DNA of 12,265 nucleotides, from NCBI GenBank assembly GCA_905187695.1, contig CAJJIY010000038.1, positions 1-12,265 on the forward strand, written 5' to 3'. The DNA comes from an uncultured Eubacteriales bacterium. Lineage in GTDB: Bacteria; Bacillota; Clostridia; Oscillospirales; CAG-272. The notes beneath the pieces are model-generated. The model did no database searches. It was not told where the DNA came from and saw only the letters and a program-made list of their open reading frames with translations. Positions 1-5,717 of the stretch are shown here, piece by piece (the first letter of the stretch is position 1; each line of letters opens with the position of its first letter). The position numbers and the translations under genes are program-made.

Positions 1-367
1 GCGCCGCCTTCGCCGCCGCGCTGTAGGCGCGCAGCAGTCCGCCCGTGCCCAGCAGAATCCCGCCGAAATAGCGGGTGGTGGCCACGCAGACATCCGAAAG
101 GCCGGCGCGGCGGATGATCTCCAGCGTCGGCGCGCCCGAACTGCCCTGCGGTTCACCGTCATCCGAAAAGCGGCATTTTCCGTCCCGCAGGAGAAAAGCG
201 TGAACCGTGTGGCGCGCGTCGGGGTGTGCCCGGCGGCGTTCGCGCAAAAAGGCTTCGGCTTCCGCCTCGCTCTCCACCCGTCGGCAGGCGGCGATAAAAA
301 CCGAGCGCTTTTCTTCCACCGTGGCCTCGGCCGCCGTTCTGACCGTTTGGAAGGTCGCCTCACTCAT
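1..367 (-). CDS. YigZ/IMPACT-family protein, C-terminus cut by window edge
   Basis: About 122 N-terminal residues are visible; family members are usually around 200-220 residues, so the C-terminal part lies outside the window. Reading down from an ATG at 367, the translation contains SDDGEPQGSSGAP and TRYFGGILLGTGGLLRAYS, the conserved core of the YigZ (IMPACT N-terminal) domain. The start is supported by GGAGG about 9 bases upstream, inside the 3' end of hflX. The gene overlaps the hflX stop by 8 bases, so the two are probably translationally coupled. The family is widespread. The eukaryotic relative IMPACT acts in translational control through GCN1/GCN2, but the bacterial role is not well defined, so no precise function is claimed. 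The family call is secure from the core motif. Confidence 0.9.
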   Translation of the reverse strand, partial: MSEATFQTVRTAAEATVEEKRSVFIAACRRVESEAEAEAFLRERRRAHPDARHTVHAFLLRDGKCRFSDDGEPQGSSGAPTLEIIRRAGLSDVCVATTRYFGGILLGTGGLLRAYSAAAKAA

Positions 368-1664
368 CCGTTTCTTCCTCCGGGGTTTCTTCTTTTCGCG
401 GCGCGGTATCATACTCCCGAAGCGGGCCGTATACCCGGGCGTCCACCAGGGCCGTTACCTCAATAGAATCCGCACCGTATGCGACATTTTCCACCGTTGC
501 GTCCCGGTAAAGCCCCGAAAGAAGCCCCGCTCCGGCCGTGGGAAAGCGGAAAGTCACGCGGCGGTGCCCCGCGTGGAGCGTCTCCTCCATGCGCGCAAGG
601 AGCAGCGGGATCCCCTGCCCGGTGGCCGCCGAAATAAAGACCCGGTTCTCTTTGCCGGCCGGGAGCGCTTCCCGCGCCGCGCCAAGGTCGCATTTGTTGA
701 ACACATAAAGGGTCGGTTTGTCCCCCGCGCCCAACTCGGAAAGCAACCGCTCCGTCACTTCCAGTTGCCGCGGCGCTTCGGGATCGGAAGCGTCAATGAG
801 AATCAGGATCAGATCCGCCAGAACCGCCTCCTCCAGCGTGGAACGGAAAGCATGAATCAGATGATGGGGCAGATTCCGGATAAAGCCCACCGTATCGGTC
901 AGCAGCACCGTTTCCCCGCCCGGCAGAAGGCACTTGCGCGTGGTCGGGTCAAGGGTGGCGAAAAGCTGATCCTTGGAAAGAACGCCCGCGTCGGTCAGCG
1001 TGTTGAGGAGCGTGGATTTGCCCGCGTTGGTGTAACCCACAATCGACACGCGCGCCAGTCCGGAACGATCGCGCGCCGCCCGCTTGGTCTTTCGGGTCTC
1101 GGAAAGTTCCGAGAGCGCCGCTTCCAGGGCGCGGACGCGCCGCTCCAGGTGCCGCCGGTCGGTCTCCAGCTGGGATTCGCCGGGTCCCCGCGTGCCGATG
1201 CCGCCGCCCAGCCGGGAAAGCTCCTTGCCCCGTCCCAGCAGTCGCGGCGCGGTATATTTGAGCTGTGCCAGTTCCACCTGCAGTTTGCCCTCCCGGCTCT
1301 CTGCGTGGAGCGCAAAAATGTCCAGAATAAGCATCGAGCGGTCAATCACCCGCACCGAGCCGCCCAGTTCCTCCTCCAGATTCCGGATCTGGGAGGGGGA
1401 AAGTTCGCAGTCGAAAACCGCCAGAGTCAGTTCGTTGCGCTGACAGTAAAAAGCCAGTTCGGCCACCTTTCCGCTGCCCAGATAAGTGCGCGCGTCGGGC
1501 GCTTCTTTGTTCTGAAGCAGCGTCAGAACCGGCACGCCGCCCGCGGTCTCCAGGAGTTTTCCCAGTTCCGCCAGGCTGACCCTGGCCGCCTCTTCGCTTT
1601 CCCCGCGCGTCACCACGCTGACCAGCGCCGCGCGCGTGCCGTTTTCCAGTTCGTTTTGTTCCAT
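360..1664 (-). CDS. hflX: GTPase HflX, ribosome-associated
   Basis: HflX is a GTPase that binds the 50S subunit and can split stalled or stress-arrested ribosomes. The 434-residue protein has the HflX N-terminal domain and then the family signature GTRGPGESQLETDRR at residues 158-172 or thereabouts, in the glycine-rich hinge. The G domain follows: P-loop GYTNAGKST (210-218), switch region DPTTR (239-243), DTVGF (257-261), NKCD (323-326) and SAATG (345-349). The C-terminus is acidic (EETPEEETDE). Length is normal for the family. The ATG at 1664 is preceded by AAAGGAGG with 6 bases of spacing. It lies just after the rpmE terminator and overlaps yigZ by 8 bases. I see no separate promoter in the short gap, so expression by read-through from rpmE is the simplest inference. 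Confidence 0.96.
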   Translation of the reverse strand: MEQNELENGTRAALVSVVTRGESEEAARVSLAELGKLLETAGGVPVLTLLQNKEAPDARTYLGSGKVAELAFYCQRNELTLAVFDCELSPSQIRNLEEELGGSVRVIDRSMLILDIFALHAESREGKLQVELAQLKYTAPRLLGRGKELSRLGGGIGTRGPGESQLETDRRHLERRVRALEAALSELSETRKTKRAARDRSGLARVSIVGYTNAGKSTLLNTLTDAGVLSKDQLFATLDPTTRKCLLPGGETVLLTDTVGFIRNLPHHLIHAFRSTLEEAVLADLILILIDASDPEAPRQLEVTERLLSELGAGDKPTLYVFNKCDLGAAREALPAGKENRVFISAATGQGIPLLLARMEETLHAGHRRVTFRFPTAGAGLLSGLYRDATVENVAYGADSIEVTALVDARVYGPLREYDTAPRKEETPEEETDE

Positions 1665-1680
1665 TTACAACCTCCTTTCA

Positions 1681-1724
1681 GAAAAAGGAAAAGGGCAAGC
1701 CATGCCCACCGGCACGGCTTGCCC
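1681..1724 (-). terminator. rho-independent terminator after rpmE
   Basis: On the minus strand a 14-base-pair stem with one G-U pair (arms 1711-1724 and 1693-1706, loop of four bases) is followed by TTTTCCTTTTTC. It sits about 30 bases after the rpmE stop. The T-run ends about two bases before the hflX Shine-Dalgarno sequence, so the element may also limit entry into hflX. Confidence 0.85.
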
Positions 1725-1727
1725 GGA

Positions 1728-1743
1728 GCGGAACGGTTTCCGC
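1728..1743 (-). repeat. second small hairpin between rpmE and its terminator
   Basis: A perfect 6-base inverted repeat (gcggaa at 1728-1733, ttccgc at 1738-1743, loop of four) lies between the rpmE stop and the main terminator hairpin. It has no following T-run, so it is not a terminator alone. With the terminator it makes a tandem-hairpin 3' end, which could protect the short rpmE transcript from exonucleases. The role is inference. Confidence 0.55.
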
Positions 1744-1755
1744 CGAAAGTTGAGA

Positions 1756-1965
1756 TTACTTCTTCTTTGCCTGGAGTCTCTTGTTGAATTTATCAACACG
1801 ACCGCCCGCATCAACCAGCTTTTGCTTGCCGGTAAAGAACGGGTGACATTTCGAGCAAATTTCAACCTTCATTTCCCCGCCGTTGGTAGACTTCGTTTTC
1901 ACCACATTGCCACAGGCACAGGTGATGGTCACATCCTCATAGGACGGATGAATTCCTGCCTTCAT
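1756..1965 (-). CDS. rpmE: 50S ribosomal protein L31, zinc-binding type
   Basis: A 69-residue ribosomal protein L31. The sequence starts MKAGIHPSYEDV and carries the zinc-ligand cysteines Cys16 and Cys18 (CAC) and Cys37 and Cys40 (CSKC), then HPFFTGKQK and GRVDKFNKR, all typical of the zinc-containing L31 that bridges the two ribosomal subunits. The reading frame extends seven codons further upstream to an ATG at 1986, but the ATG at 1965 is chosen because GAGGTGG lies 5 bases before it and because L31 proteins begin MKxGIHP. A near-consensus promoter lies directly upstream. The expected transcript leader is only about 26 bases, too short for a structured L31 autoregulatory leader. A terminator follows at once, so the main transcript is probably monocistronic. 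Confidence 0.97.
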   Translation of the reverse strand: MKAGIHPSYEDVTITCACGNVVKTKSTNGGEMKVEICSKCHPFFTGKQKLVDAGGRVDKFNKRLQAKKK

Positions 1966-1970
1966 GTTTT

Positions 1971-1977
1971 CCACCTC
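1971..1977 (-). promoter_or_regulatory. ribosome binding site deciding the rpmE start
   Basis: GAGGTGG on the minus strand lies 5 bases before the ATG at 1965. The alternative upstream ATG at 1986 has no comparable site and lies very near the predicted transcription start. Confidence 0.8.
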
Positions 1978-1997
1978 GCTTTTCACAGAATGAAATG

Positions 1998-2026
1998 ATT
2001 ATAGCACATTTATGCGCCTTTTTCAA
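1998..2026 (-). promoter_or_regulatory. sigma-A promoter of rpmE
   Basis: Minus-strand TTGAAA (2021-2026), a 17-base spacer and a perfect TATAAT (1998-2003). Transcription should start near 1991, giving a leader of about 26 bases. This is one of the best promoter matches in the window, in keeping with strong ribosomal-protein expression. Confidence 0.88.
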
Positions 2027-2044
2027 GGGTTTTCGCAAAAAAAC

Positions 2045-2902
2045 TCAAAAATTCTCCGGCAGACCGTCCGCAGTCCCCCCGGCGCGCCGGAAAACCGCAA
2101 CCGACACATCGGCCGTGACCGGAAGCCCCGGCAAGGCGGCCAGCTTTTGGGCGCCTTCCCGCCCGGTCTTGTAAAAATAAGGGGTCATCGCAAACAGCGC
2201 GTTCAGATCTTCGTGGGGAAGCTCCATCCGGAAAGAAAGGCGCTCCTCCCGCAGTTTTTCCATATGGAGCGGCAGGTCGGCACGCCGGGTATTCAGTGCC
2301 GGAACGGTATACAAAACGGCCTTCAGTTCGCTTAGATGTTCCGGCCCCGCGCCCACCGTGAGCAGGACGCCGCCCGGCGCAAGCACCCGGCAGAATTCCG
2401 CCTCGCAGATAGGGGCAAACAGACTGACCGCCGCCCCCGCCGCGCCGGTCTTTACCGGCATCCGGAAAATACCGGCCACCGCAAACAGCGCGGACAGCCC
2501 CGCCTTTCCGGCTTCTCTGGCCGCGTGTCTCACGCCCCGCTTGGAGAGATCCAGCCCCAGAACGGGTCGGTTTCTGGCCAGCAGATTGCTGTAATAGCCC
2601 TCTCCGCAACCGGCGTCCACCGTCAGCGCTCCCGGCGCGTATTCGTGAAGAAGGGTTTCGCAAAGCGCGGCGATCGGCTCATAGTGCCCCGCCGACAAAA
2701 AAGCCGTGCGTGCCGCAATGAGTCCGGCGTCGTCTCCGCCGCCGGACTGCCGCGCGGGGGCCAAATTGACATAGCCCTCCTTTGAAAGGTCAAAACAGTG
2801 TCGGTTTTCACACACCAGGCTGTGGCCGGCCGGCGAAAGCGAGCCGCCGCAAGCAGGACAGGCAAGCGCTCCAAAAAGCAGATTCCGTTTTGCTTCGTTC
2901 AT
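2045..2902 (-). CDS. RlmA-like 23S rRNA (guanine-N1)-methyltransferase
   Basis: A 285-residue SAM-dependent methyltransferase of the RlmA family, which methylates N1 of a guanine in helix 35 of 23S rRNA (G745 or G748, depending on the subgroup). The N-terminus has the family's zinc finger: Cys15 and Cys18 (CPACGG) with Cys31 and His35 (CENRH). The Rossmann SAM site follows, motif I DAGCGEGYY (96-104) and GLDLSK (116-121). CRVLAPGG (171-178) is the conserved late-strand region. The ATG at 2902 is chosen over an in-frame ATG at 2962 because AAAGGAG lies 6 bases upstream and because it makes an ATGA overlap with the stop of the preceding SGNH gene, suggesting coupled translation. Whether it is the RlmAI or the RlmAII (tylosin-resistance TlrB-like) type cannot be told by eye. 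The family call is firm; the exact target is inferred. Confidence 0.88.
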   Translation of the reverse strand: MNEAKRNLLFGALACPACGGSLSPAGHSLVCENRHCFDLSKEGYVNLAPARQSGGGDDAGLIAARTAFLSAGHYEPIAALCETLLHEYAPGALTVDAGCGEGYYSNLLARNRPVLGLDLSKRGVRHAAREAGKAGLSALFAVAGIFRMPVKTGAAGAAVSLFAPICEAEFCRVLAPGGVLLTVGAGPEHLSELKAVLYTVPALNTRRADLPLHMEKLREERLSFRMELPHEDLNALFAMTPYFYKTGREGAQKLAALPGLPVTADVSVAVFRRAGGTADGLPENF

Positions 2903-3984
2903 CGTTGCTCCTTTAAAAAGGGGGAAAGAAAAGCGGCCAGCCGCTCGCCCCAGATGTGGCACCCCTGCGGATTCGGATGCCCGCCGTAGATGGCCGCCAG
3001 CGGATTTTCCTTTTCCGCAAGAAACGGCGTTTCGTCAAAAACAGCCGTCACGCGGGGCGCCACATGCGTTCTGATATGCTCGTTGAGCGCCTGATAGATC
3101 TCCCCTTTTTCCCGGTTGTAATCAAAGGGCGGGATGAGCTGAAAAATGACCGTTTTATCCCGCAGGATGCCGGCGATCTGTGAAATCGCCGTTTTCGCCC
3201 GTTCAAAATCCCCGACATGGAGAATGTCATTCACCCCGAAGCAGACCACCGCCGTATCGCACTGCCGCACCTTGGCCGCCCACGCGCCGTCCGTTGCCGC
3301 GTCTTCCGCGCGGCCGTAGCCGATGCCGAGATTCCAGAAGGAATATTCGCTTCCCAGTTCCCGCGCCGCCACCGGCACATAACCAAGATACGAATCCTCC
3401 GGCGTGCCGATCCCCTGCGTGATGGAATCGCCCCAGAAAGCCACCCGGCGGCGCACCGGCCGGCGGACGCCCACCATGGAGGGGAGCGGCAAGTATTTGG
3501 AAGAAACGGCTCCTTTTCCCTCGTCCACATAGGTGGGGATCAGATTCTCCACATGGCAGGGGAGCCGTCCGCCCGAAAAGGTCATCCGCAGGCAAAGATA
3601 ATCGTCCCGGTCGACCGTGAGCGAAACCGGATCGCTGACAAAGGCCTCGCCGGGCAACACCGTGCGGGTGCGTTCGCCGTCAAAAGTGAGCGGCAAAAAA
3701 TCCGCCCGCCCCGAAAGCGCCGCCTCTTTGTTTTTGATCACCGCCACCGAGAGCGCGGAAATTTCATACGATCCGCAAAGGTCGCCCGCGCGGCTGATCT
3801 CACCCTTGCCGAAAGTGCTGTCCACCGTGTTGGTATAAAAAAAGGAATAGTCAAACCGTCCTTCCTTGAAAATCCGGTAAAAGGCATAACCTGTCCGTTC
3901 TCCGGGGCAATCAAAAAAAAGCTGATTGGAAGTCCCGGCCAATGTGTTGGACACATATTCGGAAAAATAAACCGACAGATTCAT
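2899..3984 (-). CDS. SGNH/GDSL-family hydrolase with N-terminal extra domain
   Basis: A 361-residue protein with a C-terminal SGNH hydrolase domain (about 178-361). Block I is FWGDSITQG with the nucleophile Ser187. Block II is NLGIGYGR (Gly220). Block III is FGVNDI (Asn252), and block V is GGHPNPQG with His336. The residue three before the histidine, normally the catalytic Asp, is Tyr333, so the enzyme may work as a Ser-His dyad, as reported for some CE2 carbohydrate esterases. Residues 1-175 form a separate, probably beta-rich domain such as accompanies esterases acting on acylated sugars. No signal peptide is visible, so a cytoplasmic place is likely. The start has AAAAGGAGG 6-7 bases upstream. 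It is first in a two-gene unit with the rlmA-like gene. The family is secure; the substrate is unknown. Confidence 0.85.
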   Translation of the reverse strand: MNLSVYFSEYVSNTLAGTSNQLFFDCPGERTGYAFYRIFKEGRFDYSFFYTNTVDSTFGKGEISRAGDLCGSYEISALSVAVIKNKEAALSGRADFLPLTFDGERTRTVLPGEAFVSDPVSLTVDRDDYLCLRMTFSGGRLPCHVENLIPTYVDEGKGAVSSKYLPLPSMVGVRRPVRRRVAFWGDSITQGIGTPEDSYLGYVPVAARELGSEYSFWNLGIGYGRAEDAATDGAWAAKVRQCDTAVVCFGVNDILHVGDFERAKTAISQIAGILRDKTVIFQLIPPFDYNREKGEIYQALNEHIRTHVAPRVTAVFDETPFLAEKENPLAAIYGGHPNPQGCHIWGERLAAFLSPFLKEQR

Positions 3985-4000
3985 AGAAAGCCTCCTTTTC

Positions 4001-4014
4001 CCGGCTCTTGCCGG
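4001..4014 (-). promoter_or_regulatory. hairpin in the leader of the SGNH gene
   Basis: A 5-base perfect inverted repeat (ccggc / gccgg, loop of four) lies between the predicted transcription start near 4019 and the AAAAGGAGG ribosome site, which begins one base beyond it. It has no T-run on the minus strand, so it is not a terminator for this direction. It could stabilise the 5' end or tune translation; this is inference. Confidence 0.4.
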
Positions 4015-4025
4015 AAACCTTTTTT

Positions 4026-4054
4026 ACTTTACCCTTTTCGCGCGCTTTTGTCAA
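4026..4054 (-). promoter_or_regulatory. promoter of the SGNH-rlmA unit
   Basis: Minus-strand TTGACA (4049-4054), a 17-base spacer and TAAAGT (4026-4031, four of six consensus bases). Transcription would start near 4019, leaving a leader of about 35 bases before the ATG at 3984. Confidence 0.75.
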
Positions 4055-4300
4055 GACCCACGGCCAAACTTGATAAAAAATTCAAAACGGTGTGGGCAAG
4101 AGCGGTGAAAAGCGGCTTTCTTTTCAGAAAGGACAAACGGGCGCCTTCCGGAAAAAAAGGAAACTGCCCCTTCGGGATCGGCCTTCCTTTCGTCCTTCGC
4201 TTTTCAGGCTTGGCCTTTTCTTTTTTATCGGCCTTTATCGGTTCGTGCGGCAGGTGCGCGCCCGGCACGAAGCGCCGCCTTGCCCGAAGCTGTTTTTCCT
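4055..4300. other. non-coding gap between the SGNH promoter and tRNA-Ser terminator
   Basis: About 250 bases with no credible gene. The open frames here lack ribosome sites and run into the tRNA or its terminator. It holds several small inverted repeats: ctttct/agaaag at 4116-4131, a minus-strand AAAGGAA...TTTCCTTTTTTT arrangement around 4150-4190 that looks terminator-like, and TTCGTGC/GCACGAA arms at 4242-4248 and 4265-4271. I can assign no function. A small RNA or decayed sequence are both possible. Confidence 0.5.
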
Positions 4301-4337
4301 TGAAAAACACAAAAAGCACGGAAAAATCCGTGCTTTT
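4301..4337 (-). terminator. terminator of tRNA-Ser
   Basis: A perfect 11-base stem (4312-4322 with 4327-4337, loop of four A on the plus strand) follows the tRNA 3' end within three bases. On the minus strand it is followed by a T-rich run (TTTTTGTGTTTTTC, counting the last stem bases). The stem has A/T flanks on both sides, so it could in principle also stop plus-strand transcripts. Confidence 0.88.
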
Positions 4338-4339
4338 CA

Positions 4340-4431
4340 TGGCGGAGAGAAAGAGATTCGAACTCTTGTAGGGGTATTAGCCCTAACACGATTTCCAGTC
4401 GTGCGCCTTAGACCAGCTCAGCCATCTCTCC
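4340..4431 (-). tRNA. tRNA-Ser, anticodon GGA
   Basis: A 92-base tRNA including an encoded CCA at 4340-4342. The acceptor stem pairs GGAGAGA (4425-4431) with TCTCTCC (4344-4350), with a G discriminator base as usual for serine. The D-arm contains the expected GCTGAGCTGGTCTAAGGC core. The anticodon stem CACGA/TCGTG encloses loop CTGGAAA, giving anticodon GGA at 4394-4396, which reads UCC and UCU codons. A long class II variable arm with a TAGGG/CCCTA stem follows, then a T-arm with GTTCGAATC. The gene stands alone, with its own promoter upstream and terminator downstream. Confidence 0.97.
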
Positions 4432-4447
4432 GTGCTGCGACCTCTAT

Positions 4448-4476
4448 ATGATACCAAAAGCCGGAGGAATTGTCAA
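4448..4476 (-). promoter_or_regulatory. promoter of tRNA-Ser
   Basis: Minus-strand TTGACA (4471-4476), a 17-base spacer and TATCAT (4448-4453). The start of transcription should fall about 10 bases before the tRNA 5' end at 4431. Confidence 0.85.
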
Positions 4477-4506
4477 GGGGGTTGCCGAATTTTTTCGTAA
4501 TTTCTC

Positions 4507-4546
4507 AAAAAAACAAGCAAAACGCCGGGCCGCGCAGGGCCCGGCG
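4507..4546 (-). terminator. terminator of the dxs-rnhA operon
   Basis: A perfect 9-base GC-rich stem (cgccgggcc at 4523-4531, ggcccggcg at 4538-4546, loop of six) is followed on the minus strand by TTTT and, a little later, a run of seven T. It lies about 60 bases after the rnhA stop and marks the end of the three-gene unit. Confidence 0.9.
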
Positions 4547-4605
4547 GTTTTTGGCACGGCATGAATAAACTCCTTCCCCAAAGGGACGGTGTTTCAAAAT
4601 CCGCG

Positions 4606-5067
4606 CTATTCTTTCCCCCGGGGTTGCCCGGCCGTGAAACGGTCCGCAAAAGCGGTGGCCAGCGCGTCGCACCGCTCGTTGTAAGGATGCCCGGCGTGAC
4701 CTTTCACCCAAAGGAAAGTGACGCGGTGCTTTTCCAAAAGCAGGAGCAGCTGTTCCCACAGGTCGGCGTTGAGCGCCGGAGATTTGTCGGCTTTTCTCCA
4801 TCCCCGTGTGCGCCATCCCTCGGCCCAGCCCTGGTTGACGGCCTCGACCACATAGCGGGAATCCGATGTGAGCGTGACCTCGCAAGGCTCGCGGAGGGCG
4901 GACAGCGCGGCGATTACGCCGCACAGTTCCATGCGGTTGTTGGTGGTATTGGCCTCCCCGCCGGAAAGTTCCTTCTCGTGCCCGTTATAAACCAGTATCG
5001 CACCGTAACCGCCCGGCCCCGGATTGCCGCGGCAGGCACCGTCGGTATAGATTTCCACTTTTTTCAC
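4606..5067 (-). CDS. rnhA: ribonuclease HI
   Basis: RNase HI cuts the RNA strand of RNA:DNA hybrids, removing R-loops and primer remnants. With the start chosen here it has 153 residues, close to the 155 of the E. coli enzyme. The catalytic set is complete: Asp9 in YTDGACRGNPGPGG, Glu47 in NNRMELCGV, Asp69 in TSDSRYV, His124 in KGHAGHPYN and Asp134 in ERCDALA. The GTG at 5067 is chosen: family members begin just before the KVEIYTDG strand, and GAGG lies 6 bases upstream. The open frame extends to an ATG at 5163, but those 32 extra residues overlap the upstream gene and look unlike the family. The ribosome site overlaps the stop codon of the upstream gene, so translation is probably coupled. 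It is the last gene before a strong terminator. Confidence 0.95.
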   Translation of the reverse strand: MKKVEIYTDGACRGNPGPGGYGAILVYNGHEKELSGGEANTTNNRMELCGVIAALSALREPCEVTLTSDSRYVVEAVNQGWAEGWRTRGWRKADKSPALNADLWEQLLLLLEKHRVTFLWVKGHAGHPYNERCDALATAFADRFTAGQPRGKE

Positions 5068-5073
5068 AAAACG

Positions 5074-5077
5074 CCTC
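5074..5077 (-). promoter_or_regulatory. ribosome binding site deciding the rnhA start
   Basis: GAGG on the minus strand, 6 bases before the GTG at 5067. It overlaps the TGA stop (5076-5078) of the upstream gene, a layout that favours re-initiation by ribosomes ending that gene. Confidence 0.65.
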
Positions 5078-5717
5078 AGTTCTTCCCGCCCTGTTCGTCC
5101 CGGACGGCGATCAGCTCCCGCGCATAGGGAAGCGTCAGGATCCAATCGCACAACGTGTGCCATTCGGCCAGTTTGTGCGTGCGCCGGGCATAATAAATGT
5201 TGATGAGATTTTCATAATTCAAAGTGACGGTCCGCATCTGGTTATAGGAACTGGGCAACAGCTGAATCAGATTGTGCCAGCTTTGTCTGTTTTCTTTATC
5301 GGCCACAAATTTCTGCCGCTCGGATTCCAGATAGGCAAGGAGCGCATCCAGCGCCGCAAGGCCGCCTTCGTCCAGCCGATCATGCGAAAAGTCATCCCGT
5401 TCAAGGGCTTTTGCATGAATTTTGTGCATGGTGGAACAGGAATTGGCCACCGTGCCGACCTTGTAAGTATCAAATTCTTTCCACCAGTAAAGCGGCGCGG
5501 TCAGATCCACACTGACAAAAATCTGCCGCAGAAACTTGCGATGGTCGCTCCCCGCACGCGCCAGGCGCCGCGCCAGATCCAGATCGTTCGGCCCCAGATG
5601 ATACTGCCCCGCCTCGTCATAATAGCTGTCCATCCGCCCCCAGCTGTTCATGGGGTTGCGCGCACCGCGGATGGCGTTTTCAAGATTCATTACCGCTGCT
5701 CTTTCAATCCGGATCAT
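5076..5717 (-). CDS. conserved-looking protein of unknown function, possibly ThyX-like fold
   Basis: A 213-residue soluble protein with no signal peptide or membrane segment. I recall similar unnamed proteins in Firmicutes and their phages, but no established function. The most motif-rich stretches are residues 62-101 (including APLYWWKEFDTYKVGT and NSCSTMHKIH) and 154-186 (LPSSYNQMRTVTLNYENL, then ARRTHKLAEW). The second resembles the layout of ThyX (flavin-dependent thymidylate synthase), where an LP-S-Y strand precedes a helix with Arg and a Gln/Glu pair. However, the ThyX RHRxxxxxxxS motif is not present, so any kinship is remote and the chemistry would differ. The ATG at 5717 has AGGGG 8 bases upstream and overlaps the end of dxs by 14 bases; an ATG at 5690 is a weaker alternative. 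It is the middle gene of the dxs-rnhA operon. Confidence 0.85.
   Translation of the reverse strand: MIRIERAAVMNLENAIRGARNPMNSWGRMDSYYDEAGQYHLGPNDLDLARRLARAGSDHRKFLRQIFVSVDLTAPLYWWKEFDTYKVGTVANSCSTMHKIHAKALERDDFSHDRLDEGGLAALDALLAYLESERQKFVADKENRQSWHNLIQLLPSSYNQMRTVTLNYENLINIYYARRTHKLAEWHTLCDWILTLPYARELIAVRDEQGGKN

Noticed and set aside
207..1787. 526-residue plus-strand open frame opposite hflX
   Set aside because: It is antisense to a complete HflX with all GTPase motifs; its composition is rich in Arg, Gln and Pro with no recognisable domain. Long antisense frames are expected in GC-rich coding DNA.
1966..1991. Structured ribosomal protein leader upstream of rpmE
   Set aside because: The predicted leader is only about 26 bases, mostly the ribosome site, with no room for a structured leader.
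2027..2075. Terminator after the rlmA-like gene
   Set aside because: There are T-runs after the stop, but the best stem (about five base pairs inside the coding end) is weak and about eight bases away from them. Not strong enough to call.
4001..4020. Plus-strand terminator (CCGGC/GCCGG then T-run)
   Set aside because: The stem is only five base pairs and there is no plus-strand gene upstream to terminate; it fits better as a leader hairpin of the minus-strand SGNH gene.
4029..4340. 103-residue minus-strand open frame after tRNA-Ser
   Set aside because: Its ATG overlaps the tRNA 3' end and terminator stem, it has no ribosome site, and it runs through the SGNH promoter. Lys/Arg-rich composition without motifs.
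4092..4451. 119-residue plus-strand open frame through the tRNA
   Set aside because: Runs antisense through the tRNA-Ser gene and terminator; not a credible protein.
5068..5163. 32-residue N-terminal extension of RNase HI
   Set aside because: Overlaps the upstream gene, has no ribosome site and no family resemblance; the GTG at 5067 with GAGG gives a normal-length enzyme.
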